NCBI GenBank assembly: GCA_036346255.1 | Contig: CM070620.1 | Coordinates: forward strand, 33,539,609-33,603,608 | Reading direction: 5' to 3' | DNA: 64,000 nt | Source: Ampelocalamus luodianensis | Lineage: Eukaryota > Streptophyta > Magnoliopsida > Poales > Poaceae | Shown here: positions 20,299-31,891 of the stretch, one piece after another | Numbering within the stretch: position 1 is the first letter of the stretch | Layout: each line of letters starts with the position of its first letter | Position numbers and translations under genes: made by a program | Notes under the pieces: model-generated | Database searches by the model: none | Seen by the model: the letters and a program-made list of their open reading frames with translations, nothing else | What the model was told of the DNA's origin: nothing

Positions 20299-21599
20299 GA
20301 AGGTTGCCCGTTAGGTAATCTCGTTTATCCCCTTTTGTTAGTTGTTTCCATCACCTAGAGTCCAGATAATTGCCCTACAAAAAGTTTTAGATCTTAGTCT
20401 TTCCGCTGTCCAAACCACGTTGTGCCTTTCGCAATTTTGTTTTCAGTATTCGCGTTGTTGAGTTCGAGTCTATCGTCGGTGTCTTTGTTGCTGGTCTAGT
20501 CGTCGTGATCTAGTTTCTAGCATCGAGTCTTTGCTGTTTTGGTCATCGTGTATCTCGGCTTGTCCTTTGTTGCATCCGTTGCAATTAGGGTTTGTCTGCT
20601 ATAGCCGAGAATTGAGTCACCACCCCCATCCGACCACTTACTCGTGACACCACCCCCATCCGACCACTTACTCGAGCCAACATTTCCATCCGACCACCTA
20701 CTCGGATTCGACCACCCAGTCGGATTCGACCACCTACATCGAGTTCGACCTCCTCGTCGGATTCGACCACCTACTCGAGTTTGACCACCTTCTGGGTTCG
20801 ACCACCGCCAGTATTCGCCTCCAAGTCTATCTGCTTTACAGTTGCTCTCGGGACACCGTGTCTCATCGACCGAGAAGAAATCCCATAGCCAAAAATAGAG
20901 ATAGCTAAAGTTCAGAGAGAGAGAGAGAGTATCTTTTTATTACCTTATTACCCCTGCTCTCAGGAAAAAGTTTGTGACCTATATCTATCCTTAGGCTGAA
21001 AAAGGGTTTTGAAGAGTTGTGAGTCAAGGTCACTTGCAAAAAAAAAAGGAATCCTAGGTTGGGTTTAGTTAGTCAAAAAGAAGAAGAAGAAAGAATAAAA
21101 AAAGAGAAAAGAAAAGAGAATCAAAAGCAAAGAGACCACCTCGGTTGGCTCACGACCACCTCGCTTGGTCTCGACAACCCACGAGCTCCACGACCACCCA
21201 CAGAGATAACGGTTGCTTTGCAACTTTGTTCTTTGAGCTTGTATCTACCCTATCTTTCGGCTTGCTTGAGCTAGTGCTAGGAGCGCGTTTGGACCAAAGA
21301 AGCGTGGCGAGTCTTGTGGACTTTGATTTAACATTGCTAATCTGATTTCATTATTGCTGCTCCTTGCTACTAAACATTGCTGTCCGAGCTCCACGTACTT
21401 TTGGCCCTCGATTTGGATCCTCGCATTCGCCTCACTTGTGATCATACATCCCACCCTCTCCGATCAGACCACCTGCTGCAATTTGGTAAGAAATTCATAA
21501 GAGCTTGGTAAGACGCTTGAGAGTGAGTGATTCCACCTTTCACCACCTAGTAGTTGGTAGGGATAATACATTTGTGTTGTCTTTTGTCTCCTACTAACA
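20299..21599 (+). other. CRM element 5' leader
   Basis: About 1.3 kb without a recognisable protein. It holds the CGACCAC-type minisatellite at about 20615-20815, a GA run near 20916-20930 and an A/G-rich stretch near 21070-21130. Confidence 0.7.
20615..20815 (+). repeat. Imperfect minisatellite in CRM leader
   Basis: Units of roughly 25-30 bp built on CATCCGACCACTTACTCG and GGATTCGACCACCTACTCG are repeated about seven times with drift. No protein frame follows the period, so it is a leader repeat. Confidence 0.7.
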
Positions 21600-22760
21600 A
21601 TGGCAGGTGAGGAATTGAATGCGCAAGATTGCGTTGTGAGGGAAGAGCTTATAAGGGTGTTGGATGAGCACCGTCATGCTATTAATGACGACATCGAAAG
21701 GAAGTTTGCAGAGACAAATGCTACACTACAACAGCTCAATGCTAGGATTGCAACACTAAATGCACGTATTGATGGTATGGCCAATCAACCACCGAACAAT
21801 GGTCATGTGGATCCTCAAGGTGCAGTCCACGACCATGAGATCGACAACGATAATGAGATGCGCAACCACGATGCCCTTGATGCACGACAACGGAACCGAT
21901 TGAACTTCAACCGTCAAGGTATGAGAGGTAATAATCTTCCGCAACATAATGCACGTGATAATGATGATCCATATGCTAAAGTCAAGTTCACTATACCATC
22001 TTTTGCGGGTGCTTATGATGCTGAAGTATATTTAGATTGGGAGATGACGGTAGAACAGAAATTTAATGCTCACTTAGTTCCCGAAGTGCATAGAGTTTGG
22101 CAAGCTACAAGTGAATTTAAAATTTTTGCCATCATTTGGTGGAGTAGAGTATGCAATGATGGATTAGCGCCTACTACCTGGGATGCTTTAAAGGTTGCTA
22201 TGCGTAACAGATTTATTCCACCATCTTTTAAAAGGGACTTGCGTAAGAAATTGCAATGCTTAAACCAAGGCAATAGATCTGTAGAAGAATATTATCAGGA
22301 GCTACAAATTAGTATGTTGCATTGTGAAATTATTGAGGATGAAGAGGCTGCTATGGCACGTTTTTATGGAGGACTAATACGTGAAATTCAGGACATAGTT
22401 GACTACAAAGAATATGATAGTGTTCTAGATTGTTCCACCTTGCTTGTTTGGCGTAAAAGAATTGCGTGGTCGACAACAGAGGCCAAGGAACCATTTTGGA
22501 AGCACGTCTACACCACGATCAACATCGGGGCACGTTAAAACAGGTCCAACCCTCGACTCTGCGATCTGCTGCCCCTCCTCGAGTAGGGCGCGTTCAGCGA
22601 AGACCTCGACACCAACACATGCACCCGAGGTAAACAAATCTACTAGTGTGCGTGCTCCACCAAGAGTTCTTCTTCTGGTTGCTTCCACAGTCGTCTGGAT
22701 CGGATTATTTGCCATCGTTGCAAGGGAATGGGCCATGTCATGAGGGACCGCCAAGTCATC
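21600..22760 (+). pseudogene. CRM element gag
   Basis: An open frame of 312 codons from ATG 21600 carries an N-terminal coiled coil (LQQLNARIATLNARIDGM). The CRM gag signature DPYAKVKF...AYDAEVYLDWEMTVEQKF and the capsid end SVEEYYQELQ follow. A shift before 22538 displaces the tail. A zinc knuckle in another frame at 22710-22750 reads CHRCKGMGHVMRDR: the fourth metal ligand, normally Cys, is Arg. The product packages element RNA; the altered knuckle could weaken that. Confidence 0.85.
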
Positions 22761-22916
22761 GAGCCTACCTTGCCACCAAGACGGAGGTTATGTAAGTGCT
22801 AGTGATATTGAGGATGAGTATGTGCTTGCGGCTAACATTGCGGTGGAGGAGACGAGACGGATAGTGATGCTGATGATGTAGAAGAACAAGTAGCTGCTGT
22901 TGACACAGGGACTCAT

Positions 22917-23360
22917 GTGAGCCTTGTTGCGCAGCGAGTGCTAAGCACACAAGTGGAAAGAGTGGAACAAAATCAGCGGCACAACTTGTTTCAATCCAGA
23001 TTCCTCGTGAAGGAGAGAGCCTGTAGAGTCATCATTGATGGAGGGAGTTGCAACAACCTTGCAAGCTCTGAGATGGTCGAGAAGCTTGGCTTGATCACAC
23101 AACCACACCCACGTCCCTACTACATCCAATGGTTCAATTCGTGTGGTAAGTTAAAGGTAAACAAAGTTGTGAGAGTGCCATTTTCAGCTGGTAATTACAA
23201 AGATAGTACCGACTTTGATGTAGTGCCTATGCAAGCATGCTCGTTGTTGCTCGGTAGGCCTTGGATATATGATAATGATGTTTTGCACCATGGTAGAGCT
23301 AATACCTACTCGTTCTCACATAAGGGTAAGAAGATTAAGTTGTTGCCTTTAACTCCGTGA
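22917..23360 (+). CDS. CRM element protease domain
   Basis: A 147-codon frame carries the retropepsin active-site region as RVIIDGGSCNNLAS and the second conserved block as CSLLLGRPWIYD. The DGGS form rather than D[ST]G is usual for plant chromoviruses of this kind. It processes the gag-pol precursor. A connecting stretch (PPAVANLLQEYVDVFQ) follows at 23469-23711 in another frame. Confidence 0.82.
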   Translation: MSLVAQRVLSTQVERVEQNQRHNLFQSRFLVKERACRVIIDGGSCNNLASSEMVEKLGLITQPHPRPYYIQWFNSCGKLKVNKVVRVPFSAGNYKDSTDFDVVPMQACSLLLGRPWIYDNDVLHHGRANTYSFSHKGKKIKLLPLTP

Positions 23361-23468
23361 AATTGTGAAAGATGAAGTAGAGCGTGCTAGAAATGAAAGA
23401 AACACCACTGAACATGATTCGAAAATAAGCAAGTAGCGAAATGTGTTTTCCCATCTAAAAGGGAGAAA

Positions 23469-24370
23469 GTGGCGCCTAGTTCCAAGGCTGAGGGAATTAA
23501 ATTGAAGGGATGTGTTACGCTTGCCACTAAATCTGAGCTTGCTGAAATTTGTGATAATGAGCTGCCATGCTATGCTTTGATATGCAAAGATGCTTTATTT
23601 TCACTTGAGGATATATCTAGCTCTTTGCCTCCTGCTGTTGCTAACCTTTTGCAGGAGTATGTGGATGTATTTCAACCGAGATACCCCGGACTGCCACCTA
23701 TTCGAGGATAGAGCATCAAATTGATTTGATTCTGGGCGACTTTGCCAAACCGTCTGCATATAGGACCAATCCAGAGGAGACTAAGGAAATTCAGCGACAA
23801 GTCCAAGATCTTTTGGACCGTGGAGTACGTCACGGAAAGCCTTAGTCCTTGTGTTGTTCTGTTCTTTTGGTTCCTAAGAAAGATGGAACTTGGCGTATGT
23901 GTGTTGATTGTAGAGCCATTAATAATATTACCATAAGGTATCGTCATCCTATTCCTAGGCTAGACGACATGCTTGATGAGTTGAGTGGCGCTATTATTTT
24001 CACAAAGATTGACTTGCGAAGTGGCTACCACCGTTAGAATGAAACCGGGAGATGAATGGAAAATCGCTTAAAACTAAGTTCGGACTATATGAATGGTTAG
24101 TGATGCCTTTTGGTCTAACTAATGCACCTAGTACCTTCATGCGATTAATGAGCGAGGTTTTACGTCTTTTCATTGGGAAATTTGTGGTGGTTTATTTTGA
24201 TGATATCTTGATTTATAGCAAGTCACATGAGCTACACTTGAATCATATCGTGTTGTTTTTAATGCCTTGAGAGATGCACATTTGTTTGGTAACCTTGAGA
24301 AGTGCACCTTTTGCACCGATCGAGTTGCGTTTCTTGGTTATGTTGTGACACCACGGGAATTGAGGTGGAT
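23469..24370 (+). pseudogene. CRM element reverse transcriptase (frameshifted)
   Basis: RT motifs lie in order but in several frames: VLLVPKKDGTWRMCVDCRAIN near 23865-23925, FTKIDLRSGYH near 23998-24030, LVMPFGLTNAPSTFMRLM near 24095-24150 and the catalytic YFDDILIYSKS near 24193-24225. A break after SGYH (24034) carries two stops. RT copies element RNA into DNA. Confidence 0.85.
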
Positions 24371-24960
24371 GGGGCAAAGCTGCAGCCATCCAAAGCTGGC
24401 CGCGCCCACTCTTGTGTCACGCAGTGCGGAGCTTCCATGGACTTGCTGGATTCTATCGGCGTTTTGTGCGGGATTTCAGCATCATTCTTTGCACCATTGA
24501 ATGAATTGACAAAGAAAGGAGTGCCATTCCAATGGGGACTGCGCAAGAGAGGCATTCCACTTATTGAAAGAGAAGCTCACCCAAGCACCCCTACTCCAAC
24601 TCCCGATTTTGGTAAGACTTTTGAGATTGAATGTGATGCTAGCGGGATTGGGATAGGTGGTGTATTGATTCAAGAAGGTAAACCAGTTGCATATTTGTTG
24701 AGAAACTAAATGGGCCTAGTCTGAATTATTCTACCTATGACAAAGAAGCGTATGCTTTAGTTCGTGTGCTTAAACTTGGCAACATTATCTATGGCCCAAA
24801 GAATTTGTTATACATTCGGATCATGAATCGCTAAAACATATTAGAAGCCAAGCTAACCTAAATAAGCGACATGCTAAATGGGTAGAATTTATTGAGTCGT
24901 TTCCATATGTCATAAAGCATAAGAAAGGTAAGGACAATGTGATTCTTTGATGCGCTTTCT
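24371..24960 (+). pseudogene. CRM element RNase H (frameshifted)
   Basis: FEIECDASGIGIGGVLIQ (24621-24675) holds the first catalytic Asp region. SLNYSTYDKEAYALVRVLK follows near 24718-24775 in another frame, then HAKWVEFIESF near 24870. It removes RNA from the hybrid during reverse transcription. At least three small indels are present. Confidence 0.8.
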
Positions 24961-26251
24961 AGACGTTATACCATGTTATCTCAACTTGACCATAAGATTT
25001 TTGGTTTAGAGGCCATTAAGGAATTATATGCTCTTGATTTGGACTTTAAAGAAGTGCTTGAGCTTTGTAAAGGAGGAGAACATGGAATAAATATGTTATA
25101 ATTGATGATTTGATCTATCGTGCTAACAAGCTATGCATTCCAGCTAGCTCTGTTCTTCTTTTGTTGTTGCAGGAGGCGCATGGAGGAGGTTTGATGGCGC
25201 ATTTTGGAGCAAAGAAGACAGAAGATGTGCTGGCCGCCCACTTCTTTTGGCCAAAAGATGAGCGCGATGTTGGCGCTTCGTGGCTCATTGCACTACATGC
25301 AACAAAGCTAAGTCCCGTCTCAATCCACATGGACTTTATATGCCTCTCCCTATTCCTAGTGCCCCTTGGGAGGATATTTTTATGGATTTTGTTTTAGGAT
25401 TGCCAATGACAAAGAGGGGGAGAGACAGTATATTTGTAGTAGTGGATCGATTTTCTAAAATGGCACATTTTATACCTTGTCACAAGAGCGATGATGCTAC
25501 AAACATAGCTGATTTATTTTTAGAAATCGTTAAACTTACATGGAGTGCCCAATACTATTGTCTCGGATCGCGACACAAAATTTTTGAGCCACTTTTGGAG
25601 ATCACTTTGGAACAAATTGGGGACAAAGCTGCTGTTTTCTACTACGTGCCATCCCCAAACTGATGGACAAACGGAGGTTGTCAACCGCACGTTATCCACC
25701 ATGTTGCGGGCTGTTTTAAAGAAGAATTTGAAGATGTGGGAAGAGTGTTTACCGCACATTGAGTTTGCTTACAATAGGTCGGTACACTCCACCACCAAGG
25801 TAAGTCCGTTTCAGGTAGTGTATGGTTTTAACCCCTGTGCTCCTATTGATTTACTACCTTTGCCTACCTCTGAACACATTAATTTAGATGCTAAGAAGCG
25901 TGCTGAATTTGTTCTTAAGTTGCATGAAACAACTAAAGAAAATATAGAGCGTATGACCAAAAGTATAGGGTTCTTTGGAAGTAAAGGTAGGAAAGAAATA
26001 AAATTTGCACAGGTGATTTAGTTTGGGTGCATTTGAGGAAAGACAGTTTTCGAGTTAAGAAAATCAAAATTGATGCCTAGAGCTGATGTACCATTTAAGA
26101 TAATTAAGAAGATAAATGACAATGCCTATCAATTGGAGCTACCTGCAGATTTTGGGGTTAGCCCCACATTTAACATTTCAGATTTGAAGCCATACGTGGG
26201 AGAAGCAGATGAGCTTGAGTCGAGGACGACTCCAATTCAAGAGGGGGAGGA
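24961..26251 (+). pseudogene. CRM element integrase
   Basis: The zinc-binding N-terminus is split across frames (EAHGGGLMAHFG near 25170; CTTCNKAKSRLNPHG near 25286-25330). The core shows IFMDFVLGLPMTKRG near 25374 and the second Asp region SDRDTKFLSHFW near 25560. The Glu region follows in QTDGQTEVVNRTL near 25660-25700. From 25545 to about 26020 it is one open frame. The C-terminus (FNISDLKPYVGEADELESR) continues without a stop into the 3' LTR. Confidence 0.85.
26241..26251 (+). other. CRM element polypurine tract
   Basis: GAGGGGGAGGA directly precedes the TGATGAGG of the 3' LTR, while also encoding the integrase C-terminus. Confidence 0.9.
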
Positions 26252-27141
26252 TGATGAGGACATCACTCTTTCGGATACACGCACTACACAAAAGCCTACA
26301 GATCCAGTTGCTAAACTACAAGGTCCTATGACAAGAGCTCGTGCGCGTCACTTAAATTATGAGGTGAGCTTGTTTCTAGGTGCTAATAATTTATTTATGC
26401 AGAATGGTATACTACCTAATAATTGTGATGATCTGTTGTTACTTAGGAATAATGGATCCCCAAGGTCTACGACCAGGTCTACAAGCTCTACGACCAGTCC
26501 TGCCAGCGCTACGACCAGGTCTCAAGTCCCTCGACAAGGTTCACCAGCCCTACGACCAGTCCTGCCAGCGCTACGACCAGGTTTCAAGCCCCTCGACAAG
26601 GTTCGCCAGCGCTACGACCAGACCAGCCAGCGTTACGACTAGGTCTCAAGTTCTACGACTAGTCTTTAGGTGCTGCGACACCATTTTGGGCCTAATAGGG
26701 CCTTGTAAGCGTGTCGGGGTCAAAGCCTAGGTTGTGTACGCCTCTCCCCATGGTCGCACAACCCTAGGTCAACTCCCTCACGTCCCCCCTATAAATATAC
26801 AACAGCCACCACGGTGTAGGGGTGGGTTTTCTTAGATTATTCGCCACTTTGCGGTTTCACCGTTTATCGGTTTGAGGAACCCCACATTGTGAACTTCATT
26901 CATATTCGCAATACAATTCAGATTGCATCTTCTTTGTTCTTGTGAGTTGCTTCGATTGCTTGCAGGGACAATAACCTTCGTGGTAAGGTCGATCGCGTGC
27001 GAGCGTGGTCGATAACGACAGTCGTGCGGGTGTAGCGAATTGCGAGGTGACGATCTGCTGGTCGAAAGCCTCAAAGCGTCAACGTCCTCACGACGAAATC
27101 ATTCGAACCTATCGGAAGATCGGACCGCCGTAGTCTCATCA
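26252..27141 (+). repeat. CRM element 3' LTR, encoding the integrase tail
   Basis: Starts TGATGAGG, ends TCTCATCA, TATA-like TATAAATA at 26790-26797. The integrase frame opened at 26070 runs through the LTR start to 26642. It encodes ITLSDTRTTQKPTDPVAKLQ and PMTRARARHLNYEV, the CR motif region that CRM elements place partly in the LTR and that is thought to aid targeting to centromeric chromatin. Confidence 0.93.
26460..26665 (+). repeat. Tandem CTACGACCAG repeat in CRM LTR
   Basis: The block CTACGACCAGTCCTGCCAG is followed by CGCTACGACCAGGTCTCAAG and CCCTCGACAAGGTTC. It repeats about two and a half times with a period near 65-70 bp, on top of a shorter CTACGACCAG period. The 5' LTR has the same array at about 19620-19800 in a degraded form. 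Confidence 0.75.
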
Positions 27142-28922
27142 CTGTAATGGTTAGAAAGTCGAACGGCAAATGGCGTATGTGCGTAGACTTTACTAACCTT
27201 AATAAAGCTTGTCCAAAAGATGATTTCCCTTTACCTCGTATCGATCAGCTGGTTGACTCTACTGCAGGGTGTGAAATATTGAGTTTTCTAGATGCATACT
27301 CTGGTTACCACCAGATTAGTATGTGTTGAGAAGGTGAGGAGAAGACCGCATTTATTACACCGTTTGGGATATTTTGCTATGTCAAAATGCTGGAGCTTCT
27401 TTTCAGCGTTTGATGCAAACGACTTTTGCTCCTCAACTAGGCCAAAACCTAGAAGCCTATGTTGATGATATAGTTGTAAAAAGCAGCAAACGACTCAATC
27501 ATATCACAGACTTACAGGAGACTTTCGACAACCTCAGAAAACACCACTTGAAACTTAATCCTGGGAAGTGTGTGTTCGGGGTCTCTTCGGGGAAATTACT
27601 TGGATTTCTAGTCTCTGCACGAGGAATCGAAGCAAATCCTGAAAAGATAAAAGCCATCACTCATATGCGCCCCCCCCGACCACGAAGAAAGAAGTCCAGA
27701 AACTCACAGGATACATGGCGGCGTTAAGTCGTTTCATAGCACGTCTGGGGGAAAAAGGACTCCCTTTCTTCAAACTTCTAAGGAAACATGAAGGCTTCGA
27801 GTGGACGGAAGAGGCTAACTTAGCCTTCGAGGAAGTCAAGAGATATCTTACGAGTGCTCCTGTCCAGGCTTCACCGAAACCAGGAGAGATGCTCTTAATT
27901 TACCTAGCTGCCACACCACAGGCAATGAGCGCAGTGCTGGTCGTAGAGCGTGAGAACGTTCAACGACTAGTCTACTACGTTAGTGAGGTTTTACACGGAC
28001 CTAAGGAGCGTTACCCTCATGTTCAAAAACTTCTATATGCCCTCCTCATGTCTTCGAGGAAACCGCGGCATTATTTACAGGCGCACAAACTAGGTATGCG
28101 ATGCGAGTTTCCTTTGGGCGATCCTCGAATAGGAAAGCAATGGGGCGCATGGCAAAATGGTCAGTCGAACATGGGGCGTTCGACATCCATTTCGTGTCCC
28201 GAACGGCCATTAAATCCCATATCTTGGCAGACTTTGTCGCCGAATGGACAAATCCTGAACCTGTTCAGGATCCCCAGTATGATTCCCACGATCAGTGGAC
28301 GATGTACTTTGACGGTCGCTTACGATAAGTGGCTCGGGGGCTGGGGTGGTCCTGGAATCTCCTACCGGAGAAACCTTAAAGTATGCCATACAATTAAACT
28401 TTCATGCCACTAACAACGTGGCAGAGTACGAAGGTTTGCTAGCTGGTATACGAGCTGCGAAAGCGCTCTCGATTCGACAACTACTCGTAAGAGGATACTC
28501 GCTAGTCGTGAATCAAGTCAAAAAAGAGTACCAGTGCTCCAATTCGACCATGTCCCAGTACTTATCGGAAGTTCGAAAGTTAGAAAAGCATTTTTTTTGG
28601 CTTTTGAGGTACAATTTATCCCTCGAAAGGATAATTTCCTCGCAGACCAACTGGCTCGTCTAGCTTCTTCTCGATCCTTGGTACCGAAAGGGGTGTTTCT
28701 AGAATAGCTTCAAAAGCCGTCTATAGTCGAAGAACTAGAGACGCCTCCTATAGAAACAACCTCTTTGGAGTACGAAGATACATGGATGACACCCATCTAC
28801 ATGTACCTTCGGACGGGTTCCATACCCGATGACGTTCTAGAAGCAGATCGACTATCCCGAAAGGCCAAAATGTATACTTTGGTCGAAGGTGTCCTTTATA
28901 AAAGAGGAACACAAGGGGTGCT
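27142..28922 (+). pseudogene. Element C, piece 2: RT, RNase H, second RNase H, integrase start
   Basis: It continues the C polyprotein from piece 1. RT shows GKWRMCVDFTNLNKACPKDDF at 27165-27230, SFLDAYSGYHQI near 27281-27316 and the catalytic EAYVDDIVVK near 27452-27482. RNase H follows from 27715 (ALSRFIARLGEKGLPFFKLL) to about 28080. A second RNase H lies at 28290-28680 (WTMYFDG; NFHATNNVAEYEGLLAGIRA). The integrase N-terminus (MYTLVEGVLYKRGTQGVL) stops at 28922, where element D begins. Frameshifts are few, so C is less decayed than A. Confidence 0.87.
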
Positions 28923-31802
28923 TGTAACATCCCAAAAATTTGGGCTGTTTTAATGTTTTAAAAGAAAAATAACCATTTGGATTTTTCTGCTAAAGTTAAA
29001 AGCTTAATATGAATTTTCAGAATTCAAAAATAATTTAACATGATTAATGTCAACATCAACTATTATCAAAATTATTTTATTTGGTTTCTATGTGCTTGGA
29101 TATATTTTCTAGATTTTTCTAGAATTTTTCCGAGTGCGTTTGCTATATTCTATTTGTTATTCGCTTTTTCAGCTATTTTCTAAAAAGAAAAACTAATAAT
29201 AATCTCAAAAATGCTCTCGGGCCTAATCTTCTAACCCAGCCCATTCCCTTTGATTTTCCCGGCCCATTGCCTTCGCCCCGCGGCCCAGCCCGCTCCTTGC
29301 TTCCGCTCCACCTAGCCCAGCCGAGCCGCAGCCTTTTTCCTTTTCCTTTGTTTCCCTGCCCGGTGGCCCCGCCCTTGCCAGCTCATCGTCGTCTTGCTCG
29401 CAGACTCGCTCGTGTCCGTGTGCATCCCGAATGTGAGCGCCGCCAGCCCCAACTTGGATTCCCTTCCCCCGAACCCTATTTAAGGAGCCTCGTGCGTCAA
29501 CTCCTTCGCCCGTACCTCCTCTCCCAAAACCCTAAACTACCAACCCCGGAAACAATCTCGTTTTGTCGGATTTCGTCAAAAGAGCCGAGCGCCGCCGTGG
29601 GCATGTGTGCCGGATTCCATCGCCGTTGGTCCCTCTCAGCCTGCGCCGTCGCTGCCATCGTGATCGCATCATCGAGAGCTACGCTGTGCTTCCATCATCT
29701 CTTCCGAAGAGTCATCAAATCGTCGTTTTCGTTTCTGTCCGACAAACCGGCCGCCGCCTCTCTTGTCGATCTACACGCCGGTGAGTGCTCCTGGCCATCC
29801 AAGTGCGTCACTTTGAGCCTTTTGTCCTCCTCATCCTATTCCCTACCTCCTCTTGGTTTCCTTGCCGCTGAAGTGCCGCCGCCAGTCACTTTCGTCTTCT
29901 CTGGTCAACCTCGCACTGCCGCCAACAGGGTGCACCCTCAGACCTCTCGAACCTCTCTCTGTAATTCTCATCACCTTCCCAAGCCGCTGCTCCCCCTTGT
30001 TCTCTTTGGGCGTCATCCAATCGCCACATCCGCTGCGTCCGAGGACCTCGCCGCCGCTCAAGTCGTCGCCGTCGGTGAACCCTTGCCGCCCTTGCCGTAG
30101 AGCCACCTCCCGGAGCATCATCAAGTTCTCGGCGTCCCGTTTTGCTCCTCGGAGACTTCTCTCGCGGCGGGTCGCCGTCGACGTTGCCATCGTCATCGCC
30201 GGCCATGGCCGCACCATGGTTTCCTCTGTGTTCCTCCCCTTGCCACCTCGCATGCCAAATCGGCGGCCACGTCAGCTTTTCGCTTAGGTGGCATCCTCGT
30301 CGGCTCCTGGGTGTCGGCCATGTGGCACATCCAAGTCCACACCGCACCAAAGAGTCCATGAACCCAGTCTACGGTGCACCATCTCTATGACGAGTGGGAC
30401 CCACCTGTCAGGTTAACGTCATCCCGTCCGAACGCCCTCCGCTGACGTCAGCTGACGTCGTAATCATCTTTTCCTTCAGAAAAATAATTCAGTAAATCCA
30501 TAAATTCTGATTTTCAGTATTTTATGAGATTTCAATCTTCCAGAGCTCATATCTTTTGCATCCTAACTCCGATTGAGTCCATTCAAATTCCTAAATTTAT
30601 CTAAATTCGAAATCTATTTATCTGAGATTTTTATTTAATTTTTGGAGTTAGTTTTCTCTCTGTTATTTATTTATTTGTTTTATTTGCTTGTTTGCGAGTA
30701 GACGTCGATACTTCGGGAAGCTTTGAGCAAGGAGTAGCATACCAAGATCAGGATCAATCACTGGATTTATTCCAAGGCAAGTCGTGGTCCTTTGATCATA
30801 TTGAACTTATGATTTCAAAAGTATATTGTTTTATACAATTGCATGTTATCTTTATATAAATTACTTTGGGATTAGTTATTACGTGTTGTCTTTATGCCTC
30901 CATTGAATAATTGAATGCCATGAATCCTTTGTCACCTTAGCATGGGTAATTTTAGTTGGACATATTCGTATTGCCAACATGGGTATCGTACATATGCTTA
31001 GTCTTGCTTAGTTACGATGGGTTTGTCATCACATGTATCTTAATAAATAAATTTTGACCTAATGATTTATGGAATCGTGGTGGTGAGCCATTCTTGTTAA
31101 AATTTGTGTACCAGGACGGGGTTAGTCATGGGTGTTGGTTAAACAAAATGGTTTTCGCTTGGGCGAGTGGTTGGTGGATAGTGGGGATGTGGATTGAACA
31201 TGTTGTGGGTTTGTGGTAGTCTCGTCTGAGTAACTTGTCAAGGACTTAATCTTGTGCGCCATTGAACTGGGCCTTAACCGTACAACCACATGTCTGGTAT
31301 GGGACGGACCTGGCTGATTAATTAGCAATGTCTTAATTTCGGTTCTGTCATGTGAAGTGTGAGTCGTGGAAAACGTATTCTCACGGTGGCGCAAGAGGGG
31401 CCCTGTGCAGTCGGAAAGACATTGGTGTTGAAACCTTAGTGGGCGGGCGGGTTAAGAAGGAGCTTTGTAAAAGCCTTGTGATGATCACTTAGTCGCACGC
31501 CACTACGGGCGTGAAATGCCCGCATTATAAGTTGATCTATCTCTTGTGGGTCAAGCTGTAAAACCTCTGCGAGTGTAAAACTATTCAAATAGCGATGTCG
31601 CGGTTATGGGCGTGCTCGAGGATTTCACACGGAGATAGAGTTTCTTCAAAAATGTGTCTGAGTGTGGATGGGAAGTTCACTTGATGAATATAATGTTCGT
31701 TTGGTGAATAGGTCATTCACTTGGTGGTTTGTGTCGATTGGTGAATGGGGAATTCACTTATCTTTGGTTTGGTTGGGAGTGAATGGGGAAGTTCACTTGT
31801 TG
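28923..31802 (+). repeat. Element D 5' LTR (truncated by element E)
   Basis: Starts TGTAACATCCCAAAAATTTG in the middle of C's integrase. It resembles the B LTR in sense orientation (TTCTATGTGCTTGGATATATT; ATCTTTTGCATCCTAACTCCG). TATA-like CTATTTAAGG at 29476-29485 precedes a GC-rich block that includes a 277-codon open frame, which I treat as LTR sequence. Compared with B, roughly the last 450 bp of the LTR are missing because E inserts at 31803. D's interior would lie right of E, outside the window. Confidence 0.8.
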
Positions 31803-31849
31803 TGTGGGGACCCCGGTAATTATCTCCATAAGACCGAGATTAGACAAGG

Positions 31850-31891
31850 TCTTAGGGACATAATTACGGGTCTTAGGGACATAATTACGGG
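31850..31891. repeat. 21-bp tandem duplication private to E 3' LTR
   Basis: TCTTAGGGACATAATTACGGG occurs as two exact adjacent copies (31850-31870, 31871-31891); the right LTR has one copy near 58289-58309. It therefore arose after E inserted, or by error. Confidence 0.9.

Larger units (their letters stand above)
19408..27141 (+). mobile_element. CRM-lineage (centromeric type) gypsy retrotransposon
   Basis: A 7.7 kb element with 0.88-0.89 kb LTRs, perfect CTGTA duplications, Met-tRNA primer site, gag, protease, RT, RNase H, integrase and a polypurine tract. Gag motifs (DPYAKVKFTIPSFAGAYDAE) and an integrase frame that continues into the 3' LTR with PMTRARARHLNYEV are hallmarks of the CRM/CRR clade of chromoviruses. 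RT, RNase H and integrase each carry frameshifts, so it is probably non-autonomous as read. No centromere satellite is visible nearby. Confidence 0.9.

Noticed and set aside
29267..30100. 277-codon open frame in the D LTR
   Set aside because: It starts inside an LTR, is Pro/Ser/Leu-rich from GC-rich sequence, has no domain, and overlapping frames on both strands are equally long.
31780..31830. End of D LTR at TGTGGGGACCCC
   Set aside because: The same edge, with a primer site beside it, is found at 58242, so it belongs to E; D is cut here and has no visible primer site.
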